DNA from: Acidobacteriota bacterium
GTDB taxonomy: Bacteria; Acidobacteriota; Terriglobia; Acidiferrales; UBA7541
Length of the DNA: 32,382 bases
Assembly: GCA_003224055.1 (NCBI GenBank)
Contig: QHYE01000111.1
Span: 1 to 32,382 of the forward strand
Direction of reading: 5' to 3'
Shown here: piece by piece, positions 1-6,942 of the stretch
Layout of the letters: every line of letters starts with the position of its first letter
How positions within the stretch are numbered: position 1 is the stretch's first letter
The notes under the pieces: model-generated
Database searches by the model: none
Seen by the model: only the letters and a program-made list of their open reading frames with translations
What the model was told of the DNA's origin: nothing
Translations under genes and position numbers: made by a program

Positions 1-1
1 A

Positions 2-283
2 GCGCGTGACCGGCAGCTCGAGCGATTCAGCGGCGAGAAGAAGACTTACGCAAACGCGCAGATGATGCCGAAGATGATTCGAAAGCATTGTGCGATTTCC
101 GCGGAGGGCGATAAGCTGCTGGAGAACGCGATCACCCGGCTCGGCCTTTCCGCGCGTGCACACGACCGCATCCTGAAAGTTGCGCGCACCATCGCGGACC
201 TCGATGGCGCCGCGAGCATTGAGCCGCGGTATCTGAGCGAGGCCATTCTGTACAGAACACTGGACCGTTCCTATTGGGCTTGA
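2..283 (+). CDS. comM: ComM/YifB-family AAA+ ATPase, C-terminal fragment
   Basis: The window opens inside this gene; about 93 C-terminal codons are present, in the frame that begins at base 2. The visible part matches the C-terminal Mg-chelatase-type domain of ComM/YifB: a helical stretch [18 protein letters not shown], then the conserved block around [20 protein letters not shown], and a final YRTLDR segment close to the ComM terminus. ComM is a hexameric helicase that promotes branch migration during natural transformation; that role is known for the family and is not shown here. The AAA+ Walker motifs lie upstream, outside the window. The stop is TGA at 281-283. About 130 bp separate it from the next gene on the same strand. 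Confidence 0.8.
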   Translation, partial: ARDRQLERFSGEKKTYANAQMMPKMIRKHCAISAEGDKLLENAITRLGLSARAHDRILKVARTIADLDGAASIEPRYLSEAILYRTLDRSYWA

Positions 284-414
284 AGCCGGCTCTTGCCCAG
301 GATTTGCGCAGGAGACACAGGCTGGCCCTTCTCCTCCATTGACTCCGTTTCCGTGGCTATGTTACCCATAGAGCGCTCAGTCTGGGGGCTCCCGGGGCAT
401 CGGCTCATCAAAAC

Positions 415-897
415 ATGGCGCCTGACACGAAGCACCTTGAAATGACGCTGGAGACGCAGGTCGAAAGCGTGAATCTCGCCGAGGAGATGTGCCTGCGCGT
501 AGCGGAGGCGGCCGGCTTCGGCGAAGACGATTGCTATCGCATCGGCATGAGCGTGCGCGAAGGCGTGATCAACGCATTCCACTACGGAAACCAGGAGCGT
601 CCGGAGAAGAAGATTCATCTGGCCGTGGACCTGACCCCGGACAAGATGATCATTCACGTGCTGGATGAAGGCACGGGATTCAAGCTTTCCGAAGTGCCGG
701 ACCCCCTCGCGGAAGAAAATCTGCTGAGTACCTCAGGGCGGGGGATTTTTCTCATGCGAGCTTTCATGGACGAATTTGACGTGGTGCCCGGAAAAACCGG
801 CGGCGCGGAAATTGTGATGTCCAAGAAATTGCCTGCTCCGGGTAGTTCCCCCAATGGCGACGGTGGCCAAAGCACCGCTCCGCACCAGGGAGCATAA
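415..897 (+). CDS. RsbW-like serine kinase / anti-sigma factor (HATPase_c_2)
   Basis: This 160-residue cytoplasmic protein has the GHKL ATPase fold of RsbW/SpoIIAB anti-sigma kinases. The N box is visible (Glu49, Asn53, with His56 and Asn59 in EGVINAFHYGN), as are the G1 box DEGTGF (84-89) and the G2 region SGRGIFLMRAF (108-117). Family members bind a sigma factor and phosphorylate a STAS antagonist on serine. The gene directly downstream, 10 bp away, encodes such an antagonist, so the two form a partner-switching pair. A Pro/Gly/Ser-rich tail of about 20 residues follows the domain and is not needed for the fold. The ATG at 415 has no strong Shine-Dalgarno sequence. The partner could also be a non-sigma protein, as in many soil bacteria; no sigma factor gene lies in this window. 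Confidence 0.88.
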   Translation: MAPDTKHLEMTLETQVESVNLAEEMCLRVAEAAGFGEDDCYRIGMSVREGVINAFHYGNQERPEKKIHLAVDLTPDKMIIHVLDEGTGFKLSEVPDPLAEENLLSTSGRGIFLMRAFMDEFDVVPGKTGGAEIVMSKKLPAPGSSPNGDGGQSTAPHQGA

Positions 898-907
898 AGG
901 AATAAAG

Positions 908-1252
908 ATGGCACTGCACGCCACGCATCGCGACGCTGGGAAAGTTACTGTTGTGGACTTGAGCGGCCGTATCACGCTCGGAGACGGGAGCGCTTTACTG
1001 CGAAAAACAGTCCGCGGATTGCTGGACGACCAGCGCACGCAGATTCTGCTCAATCTTGCGGACGTGGACTACATCGACAGCTCGGGAATCGGCGAGCTCG
1101 TCAGCGGCTTCACCGCCGTAAAGAACCGGAATGGAAACTTGAAATTGCTGCATCTGACGAAAAAGGTCCGCGACCTTCTGCAAATCACGAAGTTGTTCAC
1201 CGTCTTCGATGTGTTTACGGACGAAGGAACCGCCATCCGCAGTTTTGATTGA
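908..1252 (+). CDS. RsbV-like anti-sigma factor antagonist (STAS domain)
   Basis: This is a single STAS domain of 114 residues. The conserved phospho-acceptor loop DYIDSSGIGEL is at about 54-64, with Ser58/Ser59 as the candidate phosphorylation site. In RsbV and SpoIIAA this serine is phosphorylated by the cognate RsbW kinase and dephosphorylated by an RsbU/SpoIIE phosphatase. The ATG at 908 is chosen because AGGA sits 6 bp upstream and the N-terminus then begins just before the first STAS strand; an in-frame ATG at 854 would add residues unlike the family and overlap the kinase gene. It lies 10 bp after the RsbW-like gene and is probably co-translated with it. An RsbU-like phosphatase is encoded at 11017-12150. 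Confidence 0.88.
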   Translation: MALHATHRDAGKVTVVDLSGRITLGDGSALLRKTVRGLLDDQRTQILLNLADVDYIDSSGIGELVSGFTAVKNRNGNLKLLHLTKKVRDLLQITKLFTVFDVFTDEGTAIRSFD

Positions 1253-1349
1253 TTGCGGCTCCGGCGCACTAGCGTTAGTCTCTGCCTCTCCTTAGCTCGC
1301 ATCCAACCCGTGTCTGCGGCACAATCTTTCGGAGGAACCGGGCTGCCGC

Positions 1350-2486
1350 ATGAATTACGTCTCGGATACGCAGTGGATTGTGGAACGGGCGAAATCCATA
1401 GGTTTCGACCGCTGCGGAGTGGTCCGCGCGGAAAAATTTCCAGAACTGGCGCAGACCTCGGAATGGCTCGCTCGCGGATACGGGGGCGAGATGAAATATC
1501 TGGCGGACCCTCGGCGATCCGACCCGCAAAGCGTCCTGCCGGGGGGCCGCAGCGTTATCGTCTGCTTGCTCAACTACAACACGGCACATCCACTTTCGAC
1601 GGAAACCAAGCCACAAAACGATCAAGAAGAGCCCCGTGGGTGGATTTCCAGGTACGCCTGGGGACGCGATTATCACGACGTGTTGCGGGATCGCTTGGAC
1701 CAGTTGGTGGACTCCCTTCGCGAACATTTTACCGGGCCGTTCGAAGCGCGGTCCTACACGGACACCGGCCCCGTGCAAGAACGCGTCCTCGCAAAACATG
1801 CGGGCTTGGGCTGGCTCGGGAAAAACACCTTGCTGCTGAACGAAACGCTCGGTTCCTTCTTTTTCCTGGGCGTCATCCTCACCACCCTCGAATTGCCGCC
1901 GAGCCTCGCGGCAAATGAATTGCCTCCGCCGGACCTCTGCGGGAATTGCCGTCAGTGCCTGGATGCTTGCCCGACTCAGGCATTCGTCGAGCCCTACGTG
2001 ATGGATGCACGAAGGTGCATCTCCTATCTGACCATCGAACTGCGACAGGGCATCCCCGAGGAATTCCGCGAATCGATCGGAGGTCATGTTTTTGGCTGCG
2101 ATATTTGCCAGGACGTCTGCCCCTGGAATCGGCGAGCGCCGATCGTGGCCCTCGAGGAATTCCGGCCAAGAGTTTTTCCTTCTCAAGACGAGGAACAAAC
2201 CGACGTATCTCTCTCCTCCGAAGACGAGAGTCTCCTTCAGCCAAGGCTCGAATGGTTAGCGGGTATGAGCGAAGCAGAATTCCGGGAAATGTTCAGGGAC
2301 AGCCCCATCAAGCGCACTAAATGGCGCGGGTTGGTGCGCAATGCCTGCAACGCGCTGGGAAATTCCAAATTGCGGCGGGGCACGAAAGTTCATGCGCGCG
2401 CCAGCGTTCTGCTGGAACGGCTTGCGGCTTCGGCTGAGCCGGTCATAGCCGAATCTGCCCGATGGGCGTTGTCGCGCATCCAATGA
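1350..2486 (+). CDS. queG: Epoxyqueuosine reductase QueG
   Basis: QueG reduces epoxyqueuosine to queuosine in tRNA anticodons (GUN), using cobalamin and two [4Fe-4S] clusters. The 378-residue length is normal for the family. The N-terminal catalytic domain carries the conserved SYTDTGPVQER segment with the likely catalytic Asp138. Ferredoxin-like cysteines follow at Cys197, 200, 203 and 207 (CGNCRQCLDACP) and Cys250, 253 and 257 (CDICQDVCPW). The C-terminal 100 residues look like the HEAT-like repeat that contacts tRNA. GGAGGA at 1331-1336 precedes the ATG with a rather long spacing. No other queuosine genes (queA, tgt) are nearby, so it appears as a stand-alone gene. Confidence 0.95.
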   Translation: MNYVSDTQWIVERAKSIGFDRCGVVRAEKFPELAQTSEWLARGYGGEMKYLADPRRSDPQSVLPGGRSVIVCLLNYNTAHPLSTETKPQNDQEEPRGWISRYAWGRDYHDVLRDRLDQLVDSLREHFTGPFEARSYTDTGPVQERVLAKHAGLGWLGKNTLLLNETLGSFFFLGVILTTLELPPSLAANELPPPDLCGNCRQCLDACPTQAFVEPYVMDARRCISYLTIELRQGIPEEFRESIGGHVFGCDICQDVCPWNRRAPIVALEEFRPRVFPSQDEEQTDVSLSSEDESLLQPRLEWLAGMSEAEFREMFRDSPIKRTKWRGLVRNACNALGNSKLRRGTKVHARASVLLERLAASAEPVIAESARWALSRIQ

Positions 2487-2577
2487 TTGCGTGAGGAGAT
2501 TGGCCACGGGAAGAGAAGTCGCCCGCAGCCGCGGGAAAGCCGCATGGCATCCAGGACGGAGCCTTTTTCAAGCGGTA

Positions 2578-2607
2578 TTACCATCCAGCCGGGACTAGCG
2601 GTATAAT
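2578..2607 (+). promoter_or_regulatory. Candidate sigma-70 promoter of the SOD gene
   Basis: A perfect -10 hexamer TATAAT lies at 2602-2607. A 4/6 match to the -35 box, TTACCA, lies at 2578-2583 with an 18-bp spacer. Transcription would begin near 2614, about 37 bp ahead of the SOD start codon. This is a visual match only; sigma usage in this phylum is less well defined. Confidence 0.45.
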
Positions 2608-2650
2608 CCCACCCGCAGGTTAACTAGCCCTCCGCTTTGCTGGAGATCTT

Positions 2651-3406
2651 ATGAATCGCCGCAAATTTTTGGCCAATACAGGTATCGTCGGCGCTGGATT
2701 GCTCGGAGGAGGGAAGGCCGCTCCTGGTCTTTTGCGCGCCGGCACTGCTACAAACTCGGATTCAAATCTCACACCGGAGGAAAAACCCGTGGCATTTAGC
2801 GTCCCCGCGTTGCCGTACTCGTTTGATGCACTCGAACCGTATATTGACGCCAAGACGATGGAGATCCATCACGACAAACATCATGGTGCCTACGTCACGA
2901 ACCTGAACAAGGCCTTGGACGGCCACGCTGATTTGCAGGCCAAGTCCATCGACGATCTTCTCAAGGGCCTCGATTCCATTCCCGAGAACATACGTACTGC
3001 TGTTCGCAACAATGGCGGCGGCCACTGGAACCACTCGCTCTTTTGGACGCAGATGAAGAAGGGCGGCGGCGGTGAGCCGAAAGGCGACCTGAGCGCTGCG
3101 ATTGCCTCAGCGTTCGGCTCTTTCGCCGGGTTTCAGGAAAAGTTCGCCGCAGCAGGTCTGGGACGATTCGGGTCCGGCTGGGCCTGGCTCGTCGTGAGAG
3201 ATGGGAAGCTGGCTATCGACTCCACTCCCAATCAGGACACGCCGTACCTGCTTGCCGGGGGCAGCAAGGCAGTGCTGGGCCTGGACGTCTGGGAGCATGC
3301 CTACTACTTGAAGTACCAAAACCTGCGAGCGGATTACATCAAAGCCTGGTGGAACGTCGTGAATTGGGACAAAGCCACTGAGCTATTCAGCGCCGCGAAA
3401 AAATAA
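2651..3406 (+). CDS. sodA: Superoxide dismutase, Mn-type, with Tat leader
   Basis: This enzyme dismutates superoxide. Metal ligands align at His73, His128, Asp212 and His216 ([26 protein letters not shown]). The second-sphere glutamine sits in the C-terminal domain (Gln195, in NQDTP) while the N-terminal site is Gly, the pattern of Mn rather than Fe enzymes. The first 46 residues are an extension over the usual family length: RRKF followed by a Gly/Ala/Leu-rich stretch, a twin-arginine signal, which implies export to the periplasm. An in-frame GTG at 2789-2791 (Val47) lies exactly where family members begin and has its own GGAGGA at 2776-2781, so a cytosolic form is possible (see findings). 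A TATAAT promoter lies upstream and a strong terminator downstream. Confidence 0.95.
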   Translation: MNRRKFLANTGIVGAGLLGGGKAAPGLLRAGTATNSDSNLTPEEKPVAFSVPALPYSFDALEPYIDAKTMEIHHDKHHGAYVTNLNKALDGHADLQAKSIDDLLKGLDSIPENIRTAVRNNGGGHWNHSLFWTQMKKGGGGEPKGDLSAAIASAFGSFAGFQEKFAAAGLGRFGSGWAWLVVRDGKLAIDSTPNQDTPYLLAGGSKAVLGLDVWEHAYYLKYQNLRADYIKAWWNVVNWDKATELFSAAKK

Positions 3407-3432
3407 TTCCTGCGAGTCAGGATTGACAAAAC

Positions 3433-3461
3433 AAAAGCCCCCAACCTGGTTGGGGGCTTTT
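3433..3461. terminator. Bidirectional rho-independent terminator
   Basis: A perfect 13-bp stem (AAAAGCCCCCAAC against its complement) closes a CTG loop. The T-rich tract GTTTTT follows on the plus strand and TTTTGTTTT on the minus strand. It sits between the SOD gene (+) and the convergent LuxR-type gene (-) and probably ends transcription from both. Confidence 0.92.
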
Positions 3462-3489
3462 GTTTTTGCCTCTAAAGACTGATTCTGAA

Positions 3490-4110
3490 TCAAGCCATCA
3501 ATTGCCGCTTCGCCAGAGGAACCACAGCCACTTCGCGCCGTGGAACGGGGTAGTTTCTTGCAGCGGGAGTATAGGTGCTGGCCTCACGCGTCGCCACGGG
3601 CAGAGGCATAGGCATGGCTCCAACCGTGTGGCGCGACGCCTCGCGAACCAGCTCCATCCTGCCACGTACCCGAAACTTTGCCAGCAAAGAGGAGACGTGA
3701 AATTTCACGGTTCGCTCGGAGAGATTCAGGTTCGCTGCAATCTCCTTGTTGGCGAGGCTCTTCATTAAGCCGGAAAGTACTTCTTCTTCCCGGCGTGTGA
3801 GCTTGAGTTGGCTGTGGACGGAGTTTCCTGCCTGCAACAGCGCAGCCGTTTTCTCGCTCAGGCCTTCCAGCGCCTCATCATCCGCCTGGACCATTACCAC
3901 ATAATCGCTGGGAGACTGGCCCCGCACCATGCAATGCATGGCCAGAAGCCCTGCGGCCTGATCGACTGGAAATCTGCCGTCCGGGCCTGCCTCGACATGA
4001 AACTGTCCTACTCCGGAGTTTTTTTCGTAGAAAAAGAAAATATTTCGAGGAAATGTTGTTCGAGAATTCGTCAGTTGATGCGGATGTGCACTTCTGCGGA
4101 TCACCTTCAC
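3490..4110 (-). CDS. LuxR-type HTH transcriptional regulator without receiver domain
   Basis: A GerE/LuxR helix-turn-helix is clear at about residues 104-156 (begins LTRREEEVL, with NLSERTVKFHV as recognition helix region). The N-terminal 100 residues show no phospho-acceptor Asp pocket; they contain FFFYEKNSGVGQF and a short hydrophobic helix AAGLLAMHCMV, and I do not recognise the domain. The frame stays open upstream to a TTG at 4212, but GTG at 4110 is preferred because GAGGGG lies about 6 bp ahead. About 45 C-terminal residues after the HTH are Pro/Ala/Arg-rich and may be disordered. It is convergent with the SOD gene across a shared terminator. Target genes are unknown. Confidence 0.78.
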   Translation of the reverse strand: MKVIRRSAHPHQLTNSRTTFPRNIFFFYEKNSGVGQFHVEAGPDGRFPVDQAAGLLAMHCMVRGQSPSDYVVMVQADDEALEGLSEKTAALLQAGNSVHSQLKLTRREEEVLSGLMKSLANKEIAANLNLSERTVKFHVSSLLAKFRVRGRMELVREASRHTVGAMPMPLPVATREASTYTPAARNYPVPRREVAVVPLAKRQLMA

Positions 4111-4569
4111 TTGCACCCCCTCAGAATGCGGCCTCGTGCAGAAACCGAAGCCGATGAGTTTTCTATTCTTCGCCCCTCGACGAGGCGTTCCCCAGATCGG
4201 GCACTCAGTCAAGTAGTCAAGACAGAGGACTGTAGCCTCAGCGACTCGTACCCATATCGAACGGCAAGGCCCAGACGCGGCCCGGAACTCCCTGAAAGTT
4301 CGCCTGAGGCCGCTACACCGAACCCCACCCTCGGTGCACTTGAAATGCCGAAAAGAGTGGTTTGTAACTTACTAAGGAATTGAGGCCTTACGAGCAGATG
4401 AGGGGGCACGAATCACATTTCTTGGTAGGAATTGCATGGTCAACGAAATTTTTCCACCGTACGAGGATGTGGCCGAAAAAACAGTGTGGTTTCTATCGAT
4501 TTGCACGCTCGCTCCATGCCCTGTGGAAAAGTGATGAACCCCAGTCCACGGCGCTCGAAATGTCCTCAA
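4111..4569. other. Intergenic stretch with no recognised gene
   Basis: About 460 bp lie between the LuxR-type gene and the glycosyltransferase, both on the minus strand. Several short open frames exist on both strands but none resembles a known protein or carries a good ribosome-binding site. A short direct repeat (TTGACT twice, 9 bp apart on the minus strand, near 4206-4224) could belong to the promoter or autoregulatory region of the LuxR-type gene, but no convincing -10 box accompanies it. Confidence 0.5.
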
Positions 4570-5757
4570 TCAGTCAACAAGAGTCTGCTCGGGGCTGATC
4601 AGTTCGTAGGTCACACCGCGCCAGCGGATTCTTCGCGTAACCAGCGAATTCGCAAAATTTACGAGGTACAGGAACGGAATGAACGCCGTCACCAGCACAT
4701 AGATCCACGCCTGGCCGGTAATCTGGGAACGAGCGGAAGGAAGTGCTTCCGTCACGCCAATGAGGCGGATGGAACCCCGGATGGCGGAGAGCAGAAGCGG
4801 CAGAAAGGTTAGAGTCAGGAGATGAAAGGCCGGCCTCTGCGCCAGGAGATCGCCGAAGACGAGTAAGGTGCCGAACACCAGAGTCAGGCAGTAGAGAAAA
4901 TGCGTGGCCGCCGCCGGGGCCCAGACTTTGTCCGCGTACACACGAGTAATGAGAATCTGGCGGTTGGTGAATTCCATAAGCCCGTCGAAATCGGTCTCGA
5001 CATAAGAAAGTGTCAGGCACTCCGGCAAGAATACAATCGGCCGATTGTTGCGTGCGAGGGCGCGCGTCAGCGAATAATCGTCGCTGACGGAATTCTTCCA
5101 TTCGTCCAGCACTCCAGATTGCTCGAAGGTACTCCGGCGGATCGCGGTGCCTCCGCCCCAGCAAAAGTTTTTTCCTTTCTCGCTCATCATCGTAACCACG
5201 GGGGCATTCCAAGCCGCGAGTAGCGCGGTCGCCAAATCACTGCGATTCGGAATGAACCAGCGCATCGTGGTCGCCGCGCCAATTCGAACGTCACCCAGAG
5301 GCGCGACGAGATGATGTAGCCAGGATTTTCCCGGGCGGCCATCGGAATCCGCGAACGCCAGTACTTCAAATTCCGGCGGCAGCTGTTCAATGGCAACCCT
5401 CAAGTTGTTCACTTTCTCGCTGCAGTTGCTGGGCGGCCCGGCAACTACCACATGGGCCTTCACACGCGAGTTCTTGGCCACGCGCTCGATGATGCTGCGC
5501 GCGGGGTCCGAGCCAGAAGCGAGGATGAAAAAAATCTCATAGTTTTGCCGCTCGAATTCCGTCAGCGAGACAAGATTCCGTTCCAGTCCCGGCTCGACGC
5601 CTTTGCACGGGCACAGAACGGCTGCTTTCGGCGCATAAAAGCCAGGGTCTGAGTTCAATCTGCGCCGCACATATCCGAGCCACTGCAGGGCATGCCAGAT
5701 AAGGTAAGCCCCCATCAGGACCTGCAAGGACGCCAGAAAATAGAAAAGTTTCTCCAC
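4570..5757 (-). CDS. Membrane glycosyltransferase, GT2/GT21 (ceramide glucosyltransferase-like)
   Basis: The protein resembles the ceramide glucosyltransferase / HpnI branch of GT-A glycosyltransferases. Visible are one N-terminal membrane helix (about 4-22), the DSD metal-binding motif at about 137-139, a second acidic motif SVSDDY at about 223-228, a degenerate acceptor motif RQILITR at about 266-272, and three C-terminal hydrophobic helices. HpnI-type enzymes glycosylate hopanoids and ceramide glucosyltransferases sphingolipids; the substrate here cannot be read from the sequence. The frame extends to an ATG at 5853, but that start would overlap the divergent gene's start codon, so GTG at 5757 is preferred: it places the membrane helix at the N-terminus as in relatives. 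Confidence 0.82.
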   Translation of the reverse strand: MEKLFYFLASLQVLMGAYLIWHALQWLGYVRRRLNSDPGFYAPKAAVLCPCKGVEPGLERNLVSLTEFERQNYEIFFILASGSDPARSIIERVAKNSRVKAHVVVAGPPSNCSEKVNNLRVAIEQLPPEFEVLAFADSDGRPGKSWLHHLVAPLGDVRIGAATTMRWFIPNRSDLATALLAAWNAPVVTMMSEKGKNFCWGGGTAIRRSTFEQSGVLDEWKNSVSDDYSLTRALARNNRPIVFLPECLTLSYVETDFDGLMEFTNRQILITRVYADKVWAPAAATHFLYCLTLVFGTLLVFGDLLAQRPAFHLLTLTFLPLLLSAIRGSIRLIGVTEALPSARSQITGQAWIYVLVTAFIPFLYLVNFANSLVTRRIRWRGVTYELISPEQTLVD

Positions 5758-5851
5758 GCCCCTTGAGAATAGCAGAGGAAGATTCCTCGCCGAACACCGT
5801 TTGACCGGGTAGAATCGCAGCGGTAAACGTCCCGTTCCAGGAGCATCCAAC

Positions 5852-6196
5852 ATGGCTAGAGTGGACGCAGCAATGGTGACCTCAGGGCTGGAGCTGCCCG
5901 GCTACCGGGTGGTCAGAAATTTTGGAATCGTTCGCGGAATCATCGTACGTTCCCGTAGCGTCATCGGAAATCTGGGCGCAGCATTGCAGACCATCATCGG
6001 GGGAAATATCACCATCCTCACGAATCTCTGCGAAAAAACCCGCGAAGATGCTTTCGAACTCTTGCTGCAACACGCCGCGGAGCACGGCGCAAACGCCGTG
6101 ATCGGCATGCGCTATGACGCCACCGAAGTCATGCAAGGAGTCACCGAAGTGCTCGCCTACGGCACGGCCGTGCAGGTTGAACGTAGTTCCCAGTGA
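5852..6196 (+). CDS. YbjQ / UPF0145 family protein
   Basis: This is a 114-residue protein of the UPF0145 (YbjQ, heavy-metal-binding-domain-like) family. The core runs from [13 protein letters not shown] through the central [12 protein letters not shown] loop to the [11 protein letters not shown] strand and the final GTAVQVER. Family structures are pentameric; the biochemical role is unknown, and metal binding was proposed only from remote similarity. No Cys/His cluster is apparent beyond one Cys. The gene is divergent from the glycosyltransferase and convergent with the unknown gene at 6204, with 7 bp between stops. Confidence 0.85.
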   Translation: MARVDAAMVTSGLELPGYRVVRNFGIVRGIIVRSRSVIGNLGAALQTIIGGNITILTNLCEKTREDAFELLLQHAAEHGANAVIGMRYDATEVMQGVTEVLAYGTAVQVERSSQ

Positions 6197-6203
6197 TTCA
6201 GCT

Positions 6204-6815
6204 CTAGTGTGGGCGGGAACTTCTCGGCGGCGGATTCTCCGCTGCCACAATCTGTGCGGCTAATTCCTCGATGCCCGTCAGCGCCTGGCTCGCGGCCAGA
6301 CGCGCCTTCTCCATGAACGACGAATCGAGTAAGAACGCGCACCGGTCCACAAACGGATGGTTCGCCGCTTCAAACGGTTTCCGGCTGCGCTGCGAGGACG
6401 ATCCTCGCGCCAGTAGCTCCTCATACATTTGCAAGTCCCGCTGAAAATCAAGCGCATCGCCCGCGGTCCATCCTTGCTGCCGCGCGAGCGAGGCCAGAAA
6501 CTTCCGGCGGAAGATTGCCGCATCCCTGCGCAGCATCGGCCGCGGCTTGGACCTCCCTGCCGGCTGCGGCTCTTTGCAGATGATTTCCAGCGTTCGGACA
6601 CTCATAGCGAGCAGCGCCTCACGCTGCAACAGCGAGAGTAAATCACGGTAAAGCGATGCGTGAACCTGCAAAGCATGGCGCCCGTTCTCAATCACGTAAG
6701 AATCCACAAACCGCGGCATGACGCGCTCCCGCATCAGCGCTTCCGTGAGCCGCTGGCACAATTCCGCTGCGGCATCCTTTTGATTTTGTTTTTCCCGCGC
6801 CATGCCTGCAACCAT
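6204..6815 (-). CDS. Conserved hypothetical protein, helical and basic
   Basis: I do not recognise this protein of about 200 residues. It looks mostly alpha-helical and soluble, with many Arg, Leu, Ala and Glu residues, no signal peptide, no membrane helix and no obvious catalytic motif. The frame is open from a GTG at 6848; ATG codons at 6815 and 6803 are alternatives, and 6815 is chosen because it leaves room for a promoter after the lon terminator (6860-6890). None has a clear Shine-Dalgarno sequence. Codon use looks like that of neighbouring genes and the frame is long, so it is likely a real gene. Confidence 0.62.
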   Translation of the reverse strand: MVAGMAREKQNQKDAAAELCQRLTEALMRERVMPRFVDSYVIENGRHALQVHASLYRDLLSLLQREALLAMSVRTLEIICKEPQPAGRSKPRPMLRRDAAIFRRKFLASLARQQGWTAGDALDFQRDLQMYEELLARGSSSQRSRKPFEAANHPFVDRCAFLLDSSFMEKARLAASQALTGIEELAAQIVAAENPPPRSSRPH

Positions 6816-6859
6816 GTTAGCAGGACTTGGCTGCCGTGTTGCCGGCACGGGTGCAAAAC

Positions 6860-6890
6860 AAAGAGCCCGGCGATTTTCGCCGGGCTCTTT
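6860..6890 (-). terminator. Rho-independent terminator downstream of lon
   Basis: A perfect 14-bp stem (AAAGAGCCCGGCGA and its complement) closes a 3-nt loop. T-rich sequence follows on both strands (TTTGTTTTG on the minus strand). It lies about 50 bp beyond the lon stop codon and separates lon from the next minus-strand gene. Confidence 0.9.
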
Positions 6891-6942
6891 TACAAATCGC
6901 GAGCCGCTTGACCACGTCTCGCTTGTGCCTTCTGTCTGACGC

